Assembly (NCBI RefSeq): GCF_000379685.1
Contig: NZ_KB903250.1
Span: forward strand, 620,624-684,623
Direction: 5' to 3'
Source: Catelliglobosispora koreensis DSM 44566
GTDB taxonomy: Bacteria; Actinomycetota; Actinomycetes; Mycobacteriales; Micromonosporaceae
DNA length: 64,000 bases
Below, in pieces: positions 9,459-16,552 of this stretch. The notes beneath the pieces were generated by a model. It had not been told where the DNA came from and made no database searches. It worked only from the letters and a program-made list of their open reading frames with translations. The position numbers and the translations under genes were made by a program. Within the stretch, counting starts at the first letter, position 1, and every line of letters begins with the position of its first letter.

Positions 9459-9550
9459 CGGCGGCCCAATAAAGCGCGCACTCTTTCCAGCTTTCTCACC
9501 GTTGAGCTAAAGCCGCCGTCGCATACACATCCCACTGTGGATCTGTGTGC
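9457..9550 (+). promoter_or_regulatory. Attenuator-like hairpins between Cys leader and cysA2
   Basis: GACGGCGGC (9457-9465), which overlaps the leader stop codon, is perfectly complementary to GCCGCCGTC (9512-9520). A second imperfect hairpin spans 9521-9550 (GCATACACATCC with GGATCTGTGTGC). Because the first arm touches the leader stop, a terminating or stalled ribosome would decide whether the long stem forms. The cysA2 ribosome-binding site (AGGGAG, about 9594) lies downstream. The mechanism is inferred. Confidence 0.6.
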
Positions 9551-9608
9551 GACTTCTTGTCGTACATGGATCCTCCCCAAGCAGACATCAATCTAGGGAG
9601 AATCATCC

Positions 9609-10457
9609 ATGAGCCGCGACTCAGCCCTCGTCTCAGCCGACTGGGCCGAAAAGAACCTCAACACGCCAGGAGTCGTGTTCGTCGAGGTCGACGAGGACAC
9701 CACCGCTTACGACGGCGGCCACATCGCCGGTGCGGTCAAAATCGACTGGCGCCAGGACCTTCAAGACCCGGTACGCCGGGATTTCGTTAACAAGGCGCAA
9801 TTCGAAGCGCTCCTGTCCAGCCGGGGCATCAGCAACGACGACACGGTTGTCCTCTATGGAGGAAACAACAACTGGTTCGCCGCCTACGCGTACTGGTACT
9901 TCAAGCTTTACGGCCACGGCGACATCAAGCTCCTCGACGGTGGCCGCAAGAAGTGGGAGCTCGACGCCCGTCCGCTGGTGAAGGACGCCGTTTCCCGGCC
10001 CGCGACGCAATACACCGCCAAGGAGCAGGACCTGTCCATCCGCGCGTTCCGTGACGACGCGGTGAAGGCGATCGGCGTGCAGAACCTGATCGACGTCCGT
10101 TCCCCCGATGAATACGCGGGACGCCTCCTCGCCCCCGCTCACCTCCCCCAGGAGCAGGCGCAGCGCGCCGGTCACATCCCGACCGCGCTGAGCGTTCCGT
10201 GGTCCAAGGCCGCCAACGAAGACGGCACGTTCAAGTCCGATGAGGAGCTCGCCAAGCTTTACGGCGAGGCCGGTCTCGACGACAGCAAGGACACGATCGC
10301 GTACTGCCGCATCGGCGAGCGCTCTTCGCACACCTGGTTTGTGCTGCAGGAGATTCTCGGCAAGAAGAACGTGAAGAACTACGACGGATCCTGGACCGAA
10401 TACGGCTCGCTAGTTGGCGTGCCGGTGGCTTTGGGCGACGAGCCCGGAAAGGCGTGA
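9609..10457 (+). CDS. cysA2: Thiosulfate sulfurtransferase, two rhodanese domains
   Basis: 282 aa, close to mycobacterial CysA2/CysA3. It transfers sulfane sulfur from thiosulfate to an acceptor thiol in the cytoplasm. The N-terminal rhodanese domain (about 1-130) is non-catalytic. The C-terminal one holds the active-site Cys in YCRIGERSSHTWF near residue 236. The ATG is preceded by AGGGAG at suitable distance. It overlaps sseC by 4 nt (GTGA), and the Cys leader peptide precedes it, so the pair is probably tuned to cysteine supply. Confidence 0.93.
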   Translation: MSRDSALVSADWAEKNLNTPGVVFVEVDEDTTAYDGGHIAGAVKIDWRQDLQDPVRRDFVNKAQFEALLSSRGISNDDTVVLYGGNNNWFAAYAYWYFKLYGHGDIKLLDGGRKKWELDARPLVKDAVSRPATQYTAKEQDLSIRAFRDDAVKAIGVQNLIDVRSPDEYAGRLLAPAHLPQEQAQRAGHIPTALSVPWSKAANEDGTFKSDEELAKLYGEAGLDDSKDTIAYCRIGERSSHTWFVLQEILGKKNVKNYDGSWTEYGSLVGVPVALGDEPGKA

Positions 10458-10795
10458 TTTCCATGACCACACCTGCTGCTACCGCCGCCGCCGGTTGCGC
10501 GGCCCCCGATCAGGCCGCCCCGCTGCCGCTGAGCGTTGACCTGGAGAAGGAAACCGTCATCACCGGCATCGTGCAGGCCGAAGGCGGAGACCCGGTTGCC
10601 GGTGCCTACGTGCGCCTGCTTGACCGCAGCGGTGAGTTCACCGCCGAGGTCGTCACGTCACCGGCCGGTCAGTTCCGCTTCTTCGCCGCTCCTGGCACCT
10701 GGACCTTGCGTGCCCTGTCGCGCTTTGGCAACGGAGACGCTCAGGTTACGGCTGACCGTGGGGTCAACCAACTGGCCGTCATCGTCAGTAACTAA
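10454..10795 (+). CDS. sseC: SseC-like DUF1416 protein
   Basis: Small protein (113 aa from the GTG at 10454, or 110 from the ATG at 10463) of the DUF1416/SseC family, nearly always found after cysA2-type sulfurtransferases. The sequence fits a small beta-sandwich (VITGIVQAEGGDPVAGAYVRLL, SPAGQFRFFAAPG), similar to carboxypeptidase-regulatory folds. A Cys lies near the N-terminus (AAAGCAAP). GTGA coupling to cysA2 supports the upstream start. The role is thought to be in sulfur transfer, but no activity is established to my knowledge. Confidence 0.88.
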   Translation: MISMTTPAATAAAGCAAPDQAAPLPLSVDLEKETVITGIVQAEGGDPVAGAYVRLLDRSGEFTAEVVTSPAGQFRFFAAPGTWTLRALSRFGNGDAQVTADRGVNQLAVIVSN

Positions 10796-10808
10796 ACCCA
10801 TCTCCCAG

Positions 10809-10845
10809 CGAATAGGGCGCGTCCCACGTGGACGGGCCCTATTCG
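10809..10845. terminator. Bidirectional terminator between convergent sseC and 10839 gene
   Basis: CGAATAGGGC pairs with GCCCTATTCG (10 bp); inside it, after a G/G mismatch, CGTCC pairs with GGACG around loop CACGT. The stem contains the stop codon of the minus-strand gene (10839-10841) and lies 13 nt past the sseC stop, so it can end both transcripts. Confidence 0.8.
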
Positions 10846-11309
10846 TTTGGGCGGCAACCGGTTTTGAGTTCGACGGTCAGTTTTCCGGGCTCGGTGATTT
10901 CGCCCCGGACGACGATGAAGTTGCTCGCGTCGTAGAAGAATCCGGTTGGGATGCCGTCGCCGGGCTGCAACACGGAACCTTTCAAGGCGCCGTGCAGGGA
11001 ACGCAAAGTCGCCGCCTCCATCCCGGTTAGACCCGTCACGGTGAGGGTCCGCACGGCGGAAGTGCCACTGCGCACTGGCGTTAGCGAGCACGTGCTCTCG
11101 GAGTACCCACTGTCTTGGAAAAACGCCTCGGTCGGGACAGTGGCGCGGATCTGGCCCACGACGGTCTCGGTCGTTTCTTTGGCCGAGGCGAGGGGCGACT
11201 GATCACGCACGGTCGGCGGGCTGCTGAACGCGGACCACGCGCCGAGGCCGAGCAGCAGCAGTCCCCAGGCGGCACCGATGACCCACCACAGTTTCGCGTT
11301 AGTAGACAA
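10839..11309 (-). CDS. Single-pass membrane protein with outer domain
   Basis: 156 aa. I choose the TTG at 11309 because AAGGAG lies 9 nt upstream and the protein then begins STNAKLWWVIG, directly before one membrane segment (LWWVIGAAWGLLLLGLGAW). A longer upstream frame exists without support. About 120 extracytoplasmic residues follow, with two Cys (ESTCSL, KTGCRP) that could form a disulfide. It overlaps the end of the DsrE-like gene by 11 nt, so the two are co-transcribed and coupled. Function unknown. Confidence 0.72.
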   Translation of the reverse strand: MSTNAKLWWVIGAAWGLLLLGLGAWSAFSSPPTVRDQSPLASAKETTETVVGQIRATVPTEAFFQDSGYSESTCSLTPVRSGTSAVRTLTVTGLTGMEAATLRSLHGALKGSVLQPGDGIPTGFFYDASNFIVVRGEITEPGKLTVELKTGCRPNE

Positions 11310-11661
11310 GGGCTTGCGCTCCTTCGGCCAGGCACTCCTCGACGAAGACGGCCGCCCCGGCGATCCGGATGCCCTCGATGACGTCATCTCCAGCCAGGCC
11401 GCGGCGGGCGGCGCACTGTGTGCACAGGGTGATCGTGCCCCCGGCGAGCACCGCGGCGAGAAGATCCTTGAGCGGTGCCGAGTGCGGCAGGTCGAACGAA
11501 TCCGCCCGGCCTGGCAGGGCGAACCAGGACGCCTCGCCGGTTAGCCAAAGCGAAACGGGCGCGCCGGCCGCGAGCGCGGTCGCGGCTACGGTGAAGGCCT
11601 GTGCGCAGCGTTCGGGCGCGTCGGCTCCCGCCGTCACCTTGACAACAAGACTGGTACTCAT
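11299..11661 (-). CDS. DsrE/DsrF-like family protein
   Basis: 120 aa from the ATG at 11661. The Rossmann-like DsrE fold shows as LVVKVTAG start, AATALAAGAPVSLWLTGEA and the GGTITLCTQCAARRGL stretch, whose CTQC places two Cys where sulfur-carrier Cys lie in the family. The neighbouring sulfurtransferase fits a sulfur-relay role, though DsrE proteins are diverse. The start codon overlaps the stop of a 28-codon upstream ORF (ATGA) and is buried in a 16-bp hairpin. An in-frame ATG at 11694 would add 11 residues, but it lies in the other hairpin arm and lacks a ribosome-binding site. Confidence 0.8.
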   Translation of the reverse strand: MSTSLVVKVTAGADAPERCAQAFTVAATALAAGAPVSLWLTGEASWFALPGRADSFDLPHSAPLKDLLAAVLAGGTITLCTQCAARRGLAGDDVIEGIRIAGAAVFVEECLAEGAQALVY

Positions 11662-11697
11662 GCCGAAACTCCAAAGAGAGCGGAGTTTCGGCATGAG
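11657..11697 (-). promoter_or_regulatory. Perfect 16-bp hairpin over the dsrE start codon
   Basis: CTCATGCCGAAACTCC (11657-11672) is the exact reverse complement of GGAGTTTCGGCATGAG (11682-11697), with a 9-nt loop. On the minus-strand mRNA the 3' arm contains both the GGAG ribosome-binding site and the ATG of the DsrE-like gene. Translation there should need the hairpin to be opened, most simply by ribosomes reading the overlapping uORF. Confidence 0.8.
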
Positions 11698-11744
11698 GCA
11701 CCAACGAAGGCTGCAATATTGATTCGCTCGACAAGCTCGCTCAT
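11658..11744 (-). CDS. 28-codon uORF upstream of dsrE-like gene
   Basis: Starts MSELVERINIAAFVG and ends SALFGVSA, with one Cys. A -10 box TAGGCT (11751-11756 on the minus strand) ends 6 nt before the ATG, so the transcript would be leaderless. The stop TGA overlaps the dsrE ATG (ATGA), and codons 17-28 lie in the perfect hairpin at 11657-11697. This is a translational-coupling arrangement: reading the uORF opens the dsrE start. I do not recognise the peptide. Confidence 0.6.
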   Translation of the reverse strand: MSELVERINIAAFVGASCRNSALFGVSA

Positions 11745-11750
11745 GTCGTC

Positions 11751-11760
11751 AGCCTAAGAT
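11751..11760. promoter_or_regulatory. Bidirectional -10 element AGCCTAAGAT
   Basis: The 10-mer fits ANNNTANNNT. TAGGCT (minus) and TAAGAT (plus) share the central TA. The minus start ATG is 6 nt away (11744) and the plus GTG is 7 nt away (11768), so both products would be leaderless. The same arrangement recurs at 24657, 28878 and 31961. Confidence 0.7.
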
Positions 11761-11767
11761 GTCTGGT

Positions 11768-11872
11768 GTGGTCACGGAGATCGGGTTCGTTAGCCTGCTC
11801 GTCGCCGGCTTTGGGCTGCTGGCCGGAGGCTTTGTCTATTTAGCACTGAGAATCGCAAGGGGTCGCTGGTGA
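11768..11872 (+). CDS. 34-aa single-pass membrane peptide
   Basis: VVTEIGFVSLLVAGFG start, a single hydrophobic segment and a basic tail (LALRIARGRW). The stop overlaps the nitrobindin start (GTGA), so it is coupled to that gene. The GTG at 11768 follows TAAGAT by 7 nt (leaderless); an in-frame ATG at 11759 lies inside that -10 box and would give 37 residues. Possibly a membrane anchor or leader for the heme protein; no function is known. Confidence 0.55.
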   Translation: MVTEIGFVSLLVAGFGLLAGGFVYLALRIARGRW

Positions 11873-12465
11873 GCGCCGAAAGTCAAAATCCGCTGGAAGC
11901 ACCGCCGTGGCTAAATGCCCCGCCATTGGATCCTTACCCCTTCGAAGAAACCTTCGACCTTCGGCACGGGCCTGATCTGCATCCGTCGCTGCTTGGCCTG
12001 CTGCCTTATGTCGGCAAGTGGCGCGGCCGCGGCCGAGGTGGCTATCCGACGATCGAGGAAGACTTCGACTACGGGCAAGAGATCACCATCAGCCACGATG
12101 GCCGGCCCTTCCTGTACTACGAATCACGTTCCTGGCTCATCGATGAGCAGTCTCAGCCGATCCGTCCCGCTGGCCGTGAGTCGGGCTGGTGGCGTCCCGT
12201 GGGCGACGGTCAGGGCGATGAGATCGAGGTGCTGCTGTCGACGCCCACGGGCATCATGGAGCTCTACTTTGGACGCATTGACGGTCTAAAGATCGAGATG
12301 GCGACGGACTATGTCCTGCGCACGCCAACTGCCAAAGAAGTCAACGGCGCGCACCGTCTGTTCGGGATTGTGGAGGGCGCTTTGCTTTACGCACACGAGA
12401 TGGCCGCCGTGGGGCAGCCGCTCACGCCACATTTGAGTGCGAGGTTGCTCCGTGTCGGCGGTTAG
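11869..12465 (+). CDS. Nitrobindin-like heme protein (FABP family)
   Basis: 198 aa, the THAP4/nitrobindin-like beta-barrel family of actinobacteria (Rv0813c type). The family motif GxWxGxG appears as GKWRGRG (49-55), and the C-terminal His in TPHLSARL (about 188) is the likely proximal heme ligand. Homologs bind ferric heme and isomerise peroxynitrite to nitrate. It overlaps the upstream membrane peptide by 4 nt and the downstream oxidoreductase start by 14 nt. Location next to sulfurtransferase genes matches mycobacteria. Confidence 0.9.
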   Translation: MSAESQNPLEAPPWLNAPPLDPYPFEETFDLRHGPDLHPSLLGLLPYVGKWRGRGRGGYPTIEEDFDYGQEITISHDGRPFLYYESRSWLIDEQSQPIRPAGRESGWWRPVGDGQGDEIEVLLSTPTGIMELYFGRIDGLKIEMATDYVLRTPTAKEVNGAHRLFGIVEGALLYAHEMAAVGQPLTPHLSARLLRVGG

Positions 12466-13435
12466 GTGGGGCATTCTCGCCACCGGTGGCATCGCGACCC
12501 GCTTTGTGACAGAGCTGCCGCAAGCGGGAAACGGCGTGGTGACAGCGGTTGGATCGCGCTCACGGGACACGGCGGAAGCCTTTGCCGCTAAGCACGACAT
12601 CCCCAAAGCGCACGGGTCATGGGCCGATCTCGCCAACGACCCGGAGGTCGACATCATCTATGTCGCGACTCCGCATTCACATCACCATGAAGCCGCGTTG
12701 CTTTGCCTAAGAAGTGGCAAGCCGCTGTTGGTGGAAAAGGCGTTCACGCTGGATCTCGCACAGGCGCAGGACTTGGTCTCGGTCGCCCGTGAACGGCAGT
12801 TGTTCCTCATGGAAGCCATGTGGACACGCACGCTTCCGGCGATTCACAAGATGCTGGACCTTGTCGCCGACGGGGCGATCGGGGACGTGACGCTTGTTGA
12901 CGCTTCCTTTGGGCTAGCGGCCCGCTTCGAGGCTGATCACCGGTTGCGCAATCCGCTCCTGGGCGGCGGTGCCTTGCTGGACCTGGGGGTCTATCCGGTC
13001 CACTTCGCCCATCTGCTGCTCGGCCCGCCGAGGTTCACACGTGCTTGGGCGCATCTGTATCCGGAAGGCACCGACGAGCGTACGGGCATCGTGCTCGGTT
13101 ACGAAGACGGTGCGGTGGCGTCGCTTTACTGCGGCGCGGGCAGCGATGTGCGATCGGCGTCCGTGGTCGGCACGAAGGGGCGCATCGAGTTCGACTACGG
13201 CTTCCACAACGCGTCGTCTTTCACGCTTCATCGCGATGGCGGCAAAGAGGAGTTCACCGCCGCGCCGTCCAGCCTGCACTTCCAGGCCGCGGAGGCGGGC
13301 CGGTGCCTGCAAGCGGGTTTGCTGGAGTCACCGATGGTGCCCCTTCAGTCCACCTTGGACGTCATGGCGACCCTAGACGCCATCCGCTCCCAGATCGGCG
13401 TGGTCTACCCGAATATGGGGCGGGAGATCAAATAA
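12452..13435 (+). CDS. Gfo/Idh/MocA-family oxidoreductase
   Basis: 327 aa from the GTG at 12452 (GAGG 7 nt upstream), inside the end of the nitrobindin gene. An N-terminal NAD(P)-binding Rossmann fold begins WGILATGGIATRF; EKAFTLD corresponds to the conserved EKP segment, and GVYPVHF lies in the C-terminal alpha/beta domain. These enzymes oxidise sugars, inositols or trans-dihydrodiols with NAD(P). The substrate is not predictable here. The 3' end overlaps the convergent pit gene by 31 nt. Confidence 0.88.
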   Translation: MSAVRWGILATGGIATRFVTELPQAGNGVVTAVGSRSRDTAEAFAAKHDIPKAHGSWADLANDPEVDIIYVATPHSHHHEAALLCLRSGKPLLVEKAFTLDLAQAQDLVSVARERQLFLMEAMWTRTLPAIHKMLDLVADGAIGDVTLVDASFGLAARFEADHRLRNPLLGGGALLDLGVYPVHFAHLLLGPPRFTRAWAHLYPEGTDERTGIVLGYEDGAVASLYCGAGSDVRSASVVGTKGRIEFDYGFHNASSFTLHRDGGKEEFTAAPSSLHFQAAEAGRCLQAGLLESPMVPLQSTLDVMATLDAIRSQIGVVYPNMGREIK

Positions 13436-14421
13436 GCGAGTCCAGCGATCAAGGCGGCGCCCGGGAACGTCAGAACCCAAGCCATCACGATGTTCCCGGC
13501 GACGCCCCAGCGCACCGCTGACAGTTTCTTCGTCGCACCAACACCCATGATCGCTGACGTGATCGTGTGCGTGGTCGAGATCGGCCAGCCCAGGTTCGAG
13601 GCGGTGAAAAGCACCGACGCGGCAACGGTTTCGGCCGCGAAACCCGCTGGCGGGTCAAGGTGGATGACACGCCGGCCCAGGGTACGGATGATGCGCCAGC
13701 CTCCGGCATAGGTGCCGAGGGCTAGAACCGTTGCTGACGCCCAGAAAACCCACTCGGGGATGTGCGTCTTGTCGTCCTGGATCCCGGCAGTGTAGAGCGC
13801 CAGCACCACGATGCCCATGGTTTTCGCGGCGTCCTGCATGCCGTGCCCGACCGACATCGCCGCGGCCGACGCCGACTGAGCCCAGCGGAAACCGCGGTTC
13901 ATCTTGCCCGGGTGACCCTTACGGAAGATCCACATCACGAGCAGCATGACGATCGCACCCAGGATGAAGCCGGCGATCGGTGACAGCACCATCGGGATGA
14001 CAACGCTCTTGAGGATGCCACTCCACAGAATATCGCCGTCGATGCCGAACGCGATGGCGCAAAGGGTCGAGCCGACGAGACCGCCGATGAGCGCGTGGGA
14101 AGAGGAGGACGGCAGCCCGAAATACCACGTGATGAGGTTCCAGCAGATCGCGCCAAGCACGCCCGCGAACACGACTCCCAGCGCGGCGAGGCCGGTCGGC
14201 AGCGAAACGACTCCACTGCCGACAGTCTTGGCGACCTTGGCGCCGAGGTGCGCGCCGACGAAGTTACCGACCGCGGCCATGCCCAGCGCGATGCGTGGGG
14301 TCAGCGCACGGGTGGAAACACTGGTGGCGATGGCGTTCGCGGCGTCGTGAAAGCCATTGGTGTAGTCAAATATCAGCGCGACCGCGATGACCGCGATCGC
14401 TCCGATCAACAGCGAGTCCAC
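13405..14421 (-). CDS. pit: Low-affinity phosphate permease, PiT family
   Basis: 338 aa, about ten membrane segments, cation-coupled inorganic phosphate uptake. Both PiT repeats are visible: TNGFHDAANAIATSVSTRALTP near the start and SNLGWPISTTHTITSAIMGVG near residue 270. The GTG at 14421 abuts the DUF47 stop, and its ribosome-binding site (AAGGAG) lies in the last DUF47 codons. The order DUF47-pit is the usual pairing in bacteria. The window thus has both a high-affinity (Pst) and this low-affinity phosphate route. Confidence 0.94.
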   Translation of the reverse strand: MDSLLIGAIAVIAVALIFDYTNGFHDAANAIATSVSTRALTPRIALGMAAVGNFVGAHLGAKVAKTVGSGVVSLPTGLAALGVVFAGVLGAICWNLITWYFGLPSSSSHALIGGLVGSTLCAIAFGIDGDILWSGILKSVVIPMVLSPIAGFILGAIVMLLVMWIFRKGHPGKMNRGFRWAQSASAAAMSVGHGMQDAAKTMGIVVLALYTAGIQDDKTHIPEWVFWASATVLALGTYAGGWRIIRTLGRRVIHLDPPAGFAAETVAASVLFTASNLGWPISTTHTITSAIMGVGATKKLSAVRWGVAGNIVMAWVLTFPGAALIAGLAYLISRPIFG

Positions 14422-15096
14422 TCAGGACTCCTTGACCGCGATGGTTTCCACAACGTTGGCAACGTGCTCGAAGGCGTCGCAGGCGGCTTCGAGCTCGTCG
14501 GCGACCTCCTTCATCTTCAGCACGGTCAGCGCGTCGTATTCGCCGCTGAACAGGCGCACCAGCAGCATGCGGTAAGCCCGGTCACCGTCGTTTTCCAGCC
14601 GGTTGCACTCGACCCAGTAGTCCTTGAGGCTGTGCAGATCCTTCATCTTCGGCACACCCTTGGGCCGCTTGACCCCTGGCGCGCCAGTGCGCAGCCGCTC
14701 CATCGCGTCAGCCGTGATCGCGGCCTGCTTGTTCAGCACGTCAACGAGTTCGTGCATTTCGCGTGGCAGCGCCGGCAGTTTCGTCAGGCCGTAGAGGTAG
14801 ACGAGGCTGCCCACGGCTTCGATGTGATCCATGACATCGTCGAGCCCGGACCCGAGGCGGTAGATGTCCTCGCGGTCAAACGGGGTGATGAAGGTGGAGT
14901 TGATTTTGTTGTAAAGCTCATGGGTGATCTGGTCGCTGTCATGCTCGACCTCGATCAGGCGCTCGCTGACCGACTGCACGTCCGCGCCCGGAAGGGCCAG
15001 CTCAGTCAGCAGATCGGCGCCCTTGACCAGGTTTTGGGCCGCCCGGCTGAACATCTCATAAAAGGCGCCCTCGCTGGGCCGCAGCGAAAACTTCAT
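14422..15096 (-). CDS. PhoU-like DUF47 protein, Pit accessory
   Basis: 224 aa, all-helical PhoU-like fold of the DUF47 (TIGR00153-type) family. Typical segments are FYEMFSRAAQNLVKGADLLTE, IEVEHDSDQITHELYNKI and FDREDIYRLGSGLDDVMDHIE, with acidic and His residues that may bind metal. Family members regulate the neighbouring Pit transporter. The ATG overlaps the ppk2 stop by 4 nt, so ppk2, this gene and pit form one translational unit. Confidence 0.92.
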   Translation of the reverse strand: MKFSLRPSEGAFYEMFSRAAQNLVKGADLLTELALPGADVQSVSERLIEVEHDSDQITHELYNKINSTFITPFDREDIYRLGSGLDDVMDHIEAVGSLVYLYGLTKLPALPREMHELVDVLNKQAAITADAMERLRTGAPGVKRPKGVPKMKDLHSLKDYWVECNRLENDGDRAYRMLLVRLFSGEYDALTVLKMKEVADELEAACDAFEHVANVVETIAVKES

Positions 15097-15959
15097 CTCG
15101 TACCTTCCTCGAGCCGGGCCCGTTCCCGCTGGGGGTCGAAATCAGCTGCCGGGTAACGCAAATTTAGGCCGCTCATCGCGTCGAGCAACAGGTGAGCGAC
15201 GGCCCAGTCCCGGTACCACTTGCGATCAGCTGGCACAACGTACCAGGGGGCGTGATCAGTGCTGCACCGTGCCAGCGCGTCCTGGTAAGCCTCCTGATAG
15301 GCCGGCCAATAAGCCCGGTTATCCACGTCATCTGGGTTGTATTTCCAGTGCTTCGTCGGGTCGTCGAGCCGCGCCAAAAGGCGTTGCCGTTGCTCCTCAT
15401 ATGAGATGTGCAACATCACCTTTACCAGCGTGACGCCGCTCTCAAACAGCTCCAATTCAAAATCATTTATCTGGGGGTACCGGGTGAGCCAAACCCTCTT
15501 CGTCACCAGCTTGCGCACACGGACGACCAGAACGTCCTCGTAGTGCGAGCGGTTGAAGACGCCGACCAGCCCGGCTGACGGCACCGCTTTGCGGATGCGC
15601 CAAAGGAAGTCGTGCTTGAGCTCCAGTGGCGTCGGCGGCCCAAAGCCGACGATGTGCAGCCCTTGCGGGTTCATCGTGCCGGCGACCTTCTTGATCGTCC
15701 CGTCTTTGCCGCCGCAGTCCATGGCCTGCAACACGAGCAGCACCCGATGACGGAAGGTCCTGTCCTTCTTGGCGTTGGCGAACAGCATCTCCTGCTGCCT
15801 GGCCAGTTCAGCGCCCAGCTCGGCTAGCTCGGCCCGGGCCCACGCCTTGGGGTCGCGGCGCACCACCTTGCGGCCGGGCAAACCGGGCGTGCTGGCCGGA
15901 TCGATATCAGCCAGCGTCAGCTTGGGACCGACACGCAGTAACCCGGACACTTGGGACAC
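15093..15959 (-). CDS. ppk2: PPK2-family polyphosphate:nucleotide phosphotransferase
   Basis: 288 aa. Transfers phosphate between polyphosphate and nucleotides. The P-loop-like core holds Walker A MDCGGKDGT (80-88), the lid segment MNPQGLHIVGFGPPTPLE and the Walker-B-region motif FNRSHYEDVLVVRV (135-148). Length and motifs fit the subgroup often annotated polyphosphate:AMP/ADP phosphotransferase. Its gene is coupled to DUF47 and pit, which ties phosphate entry to polyphosphate use. The GTG start has only a weak ribosome-binding site. Confidence 0.93.
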   Translation of the reverse strand: MSQVSGLLRVGPKLTLADIDPASTPGLPGRKVVRRDPKAWARAELAELGAELARQQEMLFANAKKDRTFRHRVLLVLQAMDCGGKDGTIKKVAGTMNPQGLHIVGFGPPTPLELKHDFLWRIRKAVPSAGLVGVFNRSHYEDVLVVRVRKLVTKRVWLTRYPQINDFELELFESGVTLVKVMLHISYEEQRQRLLARLDDPTKHWKYNPDDVDNRAYWPAYQEAYQDALARCSTDHAPWYVVPADRKWYRDWAVAHLLLDAMSGLNLRYPAADFDPQRERARLEEGTR

Positions 15960-15966
15960 AGAAGGA

Positions 15967-16479
15967 TCATCTAACAGCTATCGCTGCTTTGTCCTGGAAT
16001 AGCGCAAGCCACCGGTGGAAATGGCCCGCGAATGGCTCTGCGCCGGTGTGCAGCGCGTCGAGCAGCCACGCGGCGGCTGACCTCGCCTGCTGGATGACCT
16101 CCTCGGGGTACTCGAACTTGCGGGAATGCGCGGTGAACTCATCTTCGTCAACGAGCTGGACTTCACCGGTCTCCCGGATCTTGCGAACGTCAAGGTCGAG
16201 GTCGGTCACGACGATGCGGTTGCTCGTCCACGCCGCCGGGGTGGTGATGTCGCAGTAGACCGAGGTGTTGCGGGGTGCCGCGTTGAACATCGCTGTGTAC
16301 CAGCCGACGTGTGGCACGAGCAGCACACAGGGGATTTCCCAGACTTTGCCCGAGTCTGCGACCGTGCCTGGTGGGATAGCCAGCCAGGTCCCATACCTGT
16401 CCCGGCCCAGCAACCGGGTCGTGATGCCCCGGTGCGGGCTGCCGTCGTACTTCCGGATCTCCATCCGGACCTCGGTCAT
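15967..16479 (-). CDS. DUF402 family protein
   Basis: 170 aa from the ATG at 16479. The -10 box TACACT ends 7 nt before it, which indicates a leaderless message and excludes the longer upstream frame. The beta-barrel DUF402 core is visible (YDGSPHRGITTRLLGRDRYGTWLAIPPG, MFNAAPRNTSVYCDITTPA, DLDLDVRKIRETGEVQLVDEDEF). Related Streptomyces and Staphylococcus proteins are nucleoside di/triphosphatases or RNA-binding. It ends 7 nt before ppk2 and may head that operon. Confidence 0.88.
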   Translation of the reverse strand: MTEVRMEIRKYDGSPHRGITTRLLGRDRYGTWLAIPPGTVADSGKVWEIPCVLLVPHVGWYTAMFNAAPRNTSVYCDITTPAAWTSNRIVVTDLDLDVRKIRETGEVQLVDEDEFTAHSRKFEYPEEVIQQARSAAAWLLDALHTGAEPFAGHFHRWLALFQDKAAIAVR

Positions 16480-16552
16480 GCGATCTAGTGTAGGGCGGCG
16501 CGCCACGATGGCGGTCGAAGGAATGTCTGCGGGGGCGGGTAGCGTCTCGGAC

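Noticed and set aside
14095..15156. 353-codon plus-strand frame over pit and DUF47
   Set aside because: Antisense of two conserved phosphate genes; His/Gln/Val-rich shadow composition.
16265..16552. N-terminal extension of the DinG frame
   Set aside because: It overlaps the divergent DUF402 gene; the TAGCGT box places the start at 16553.
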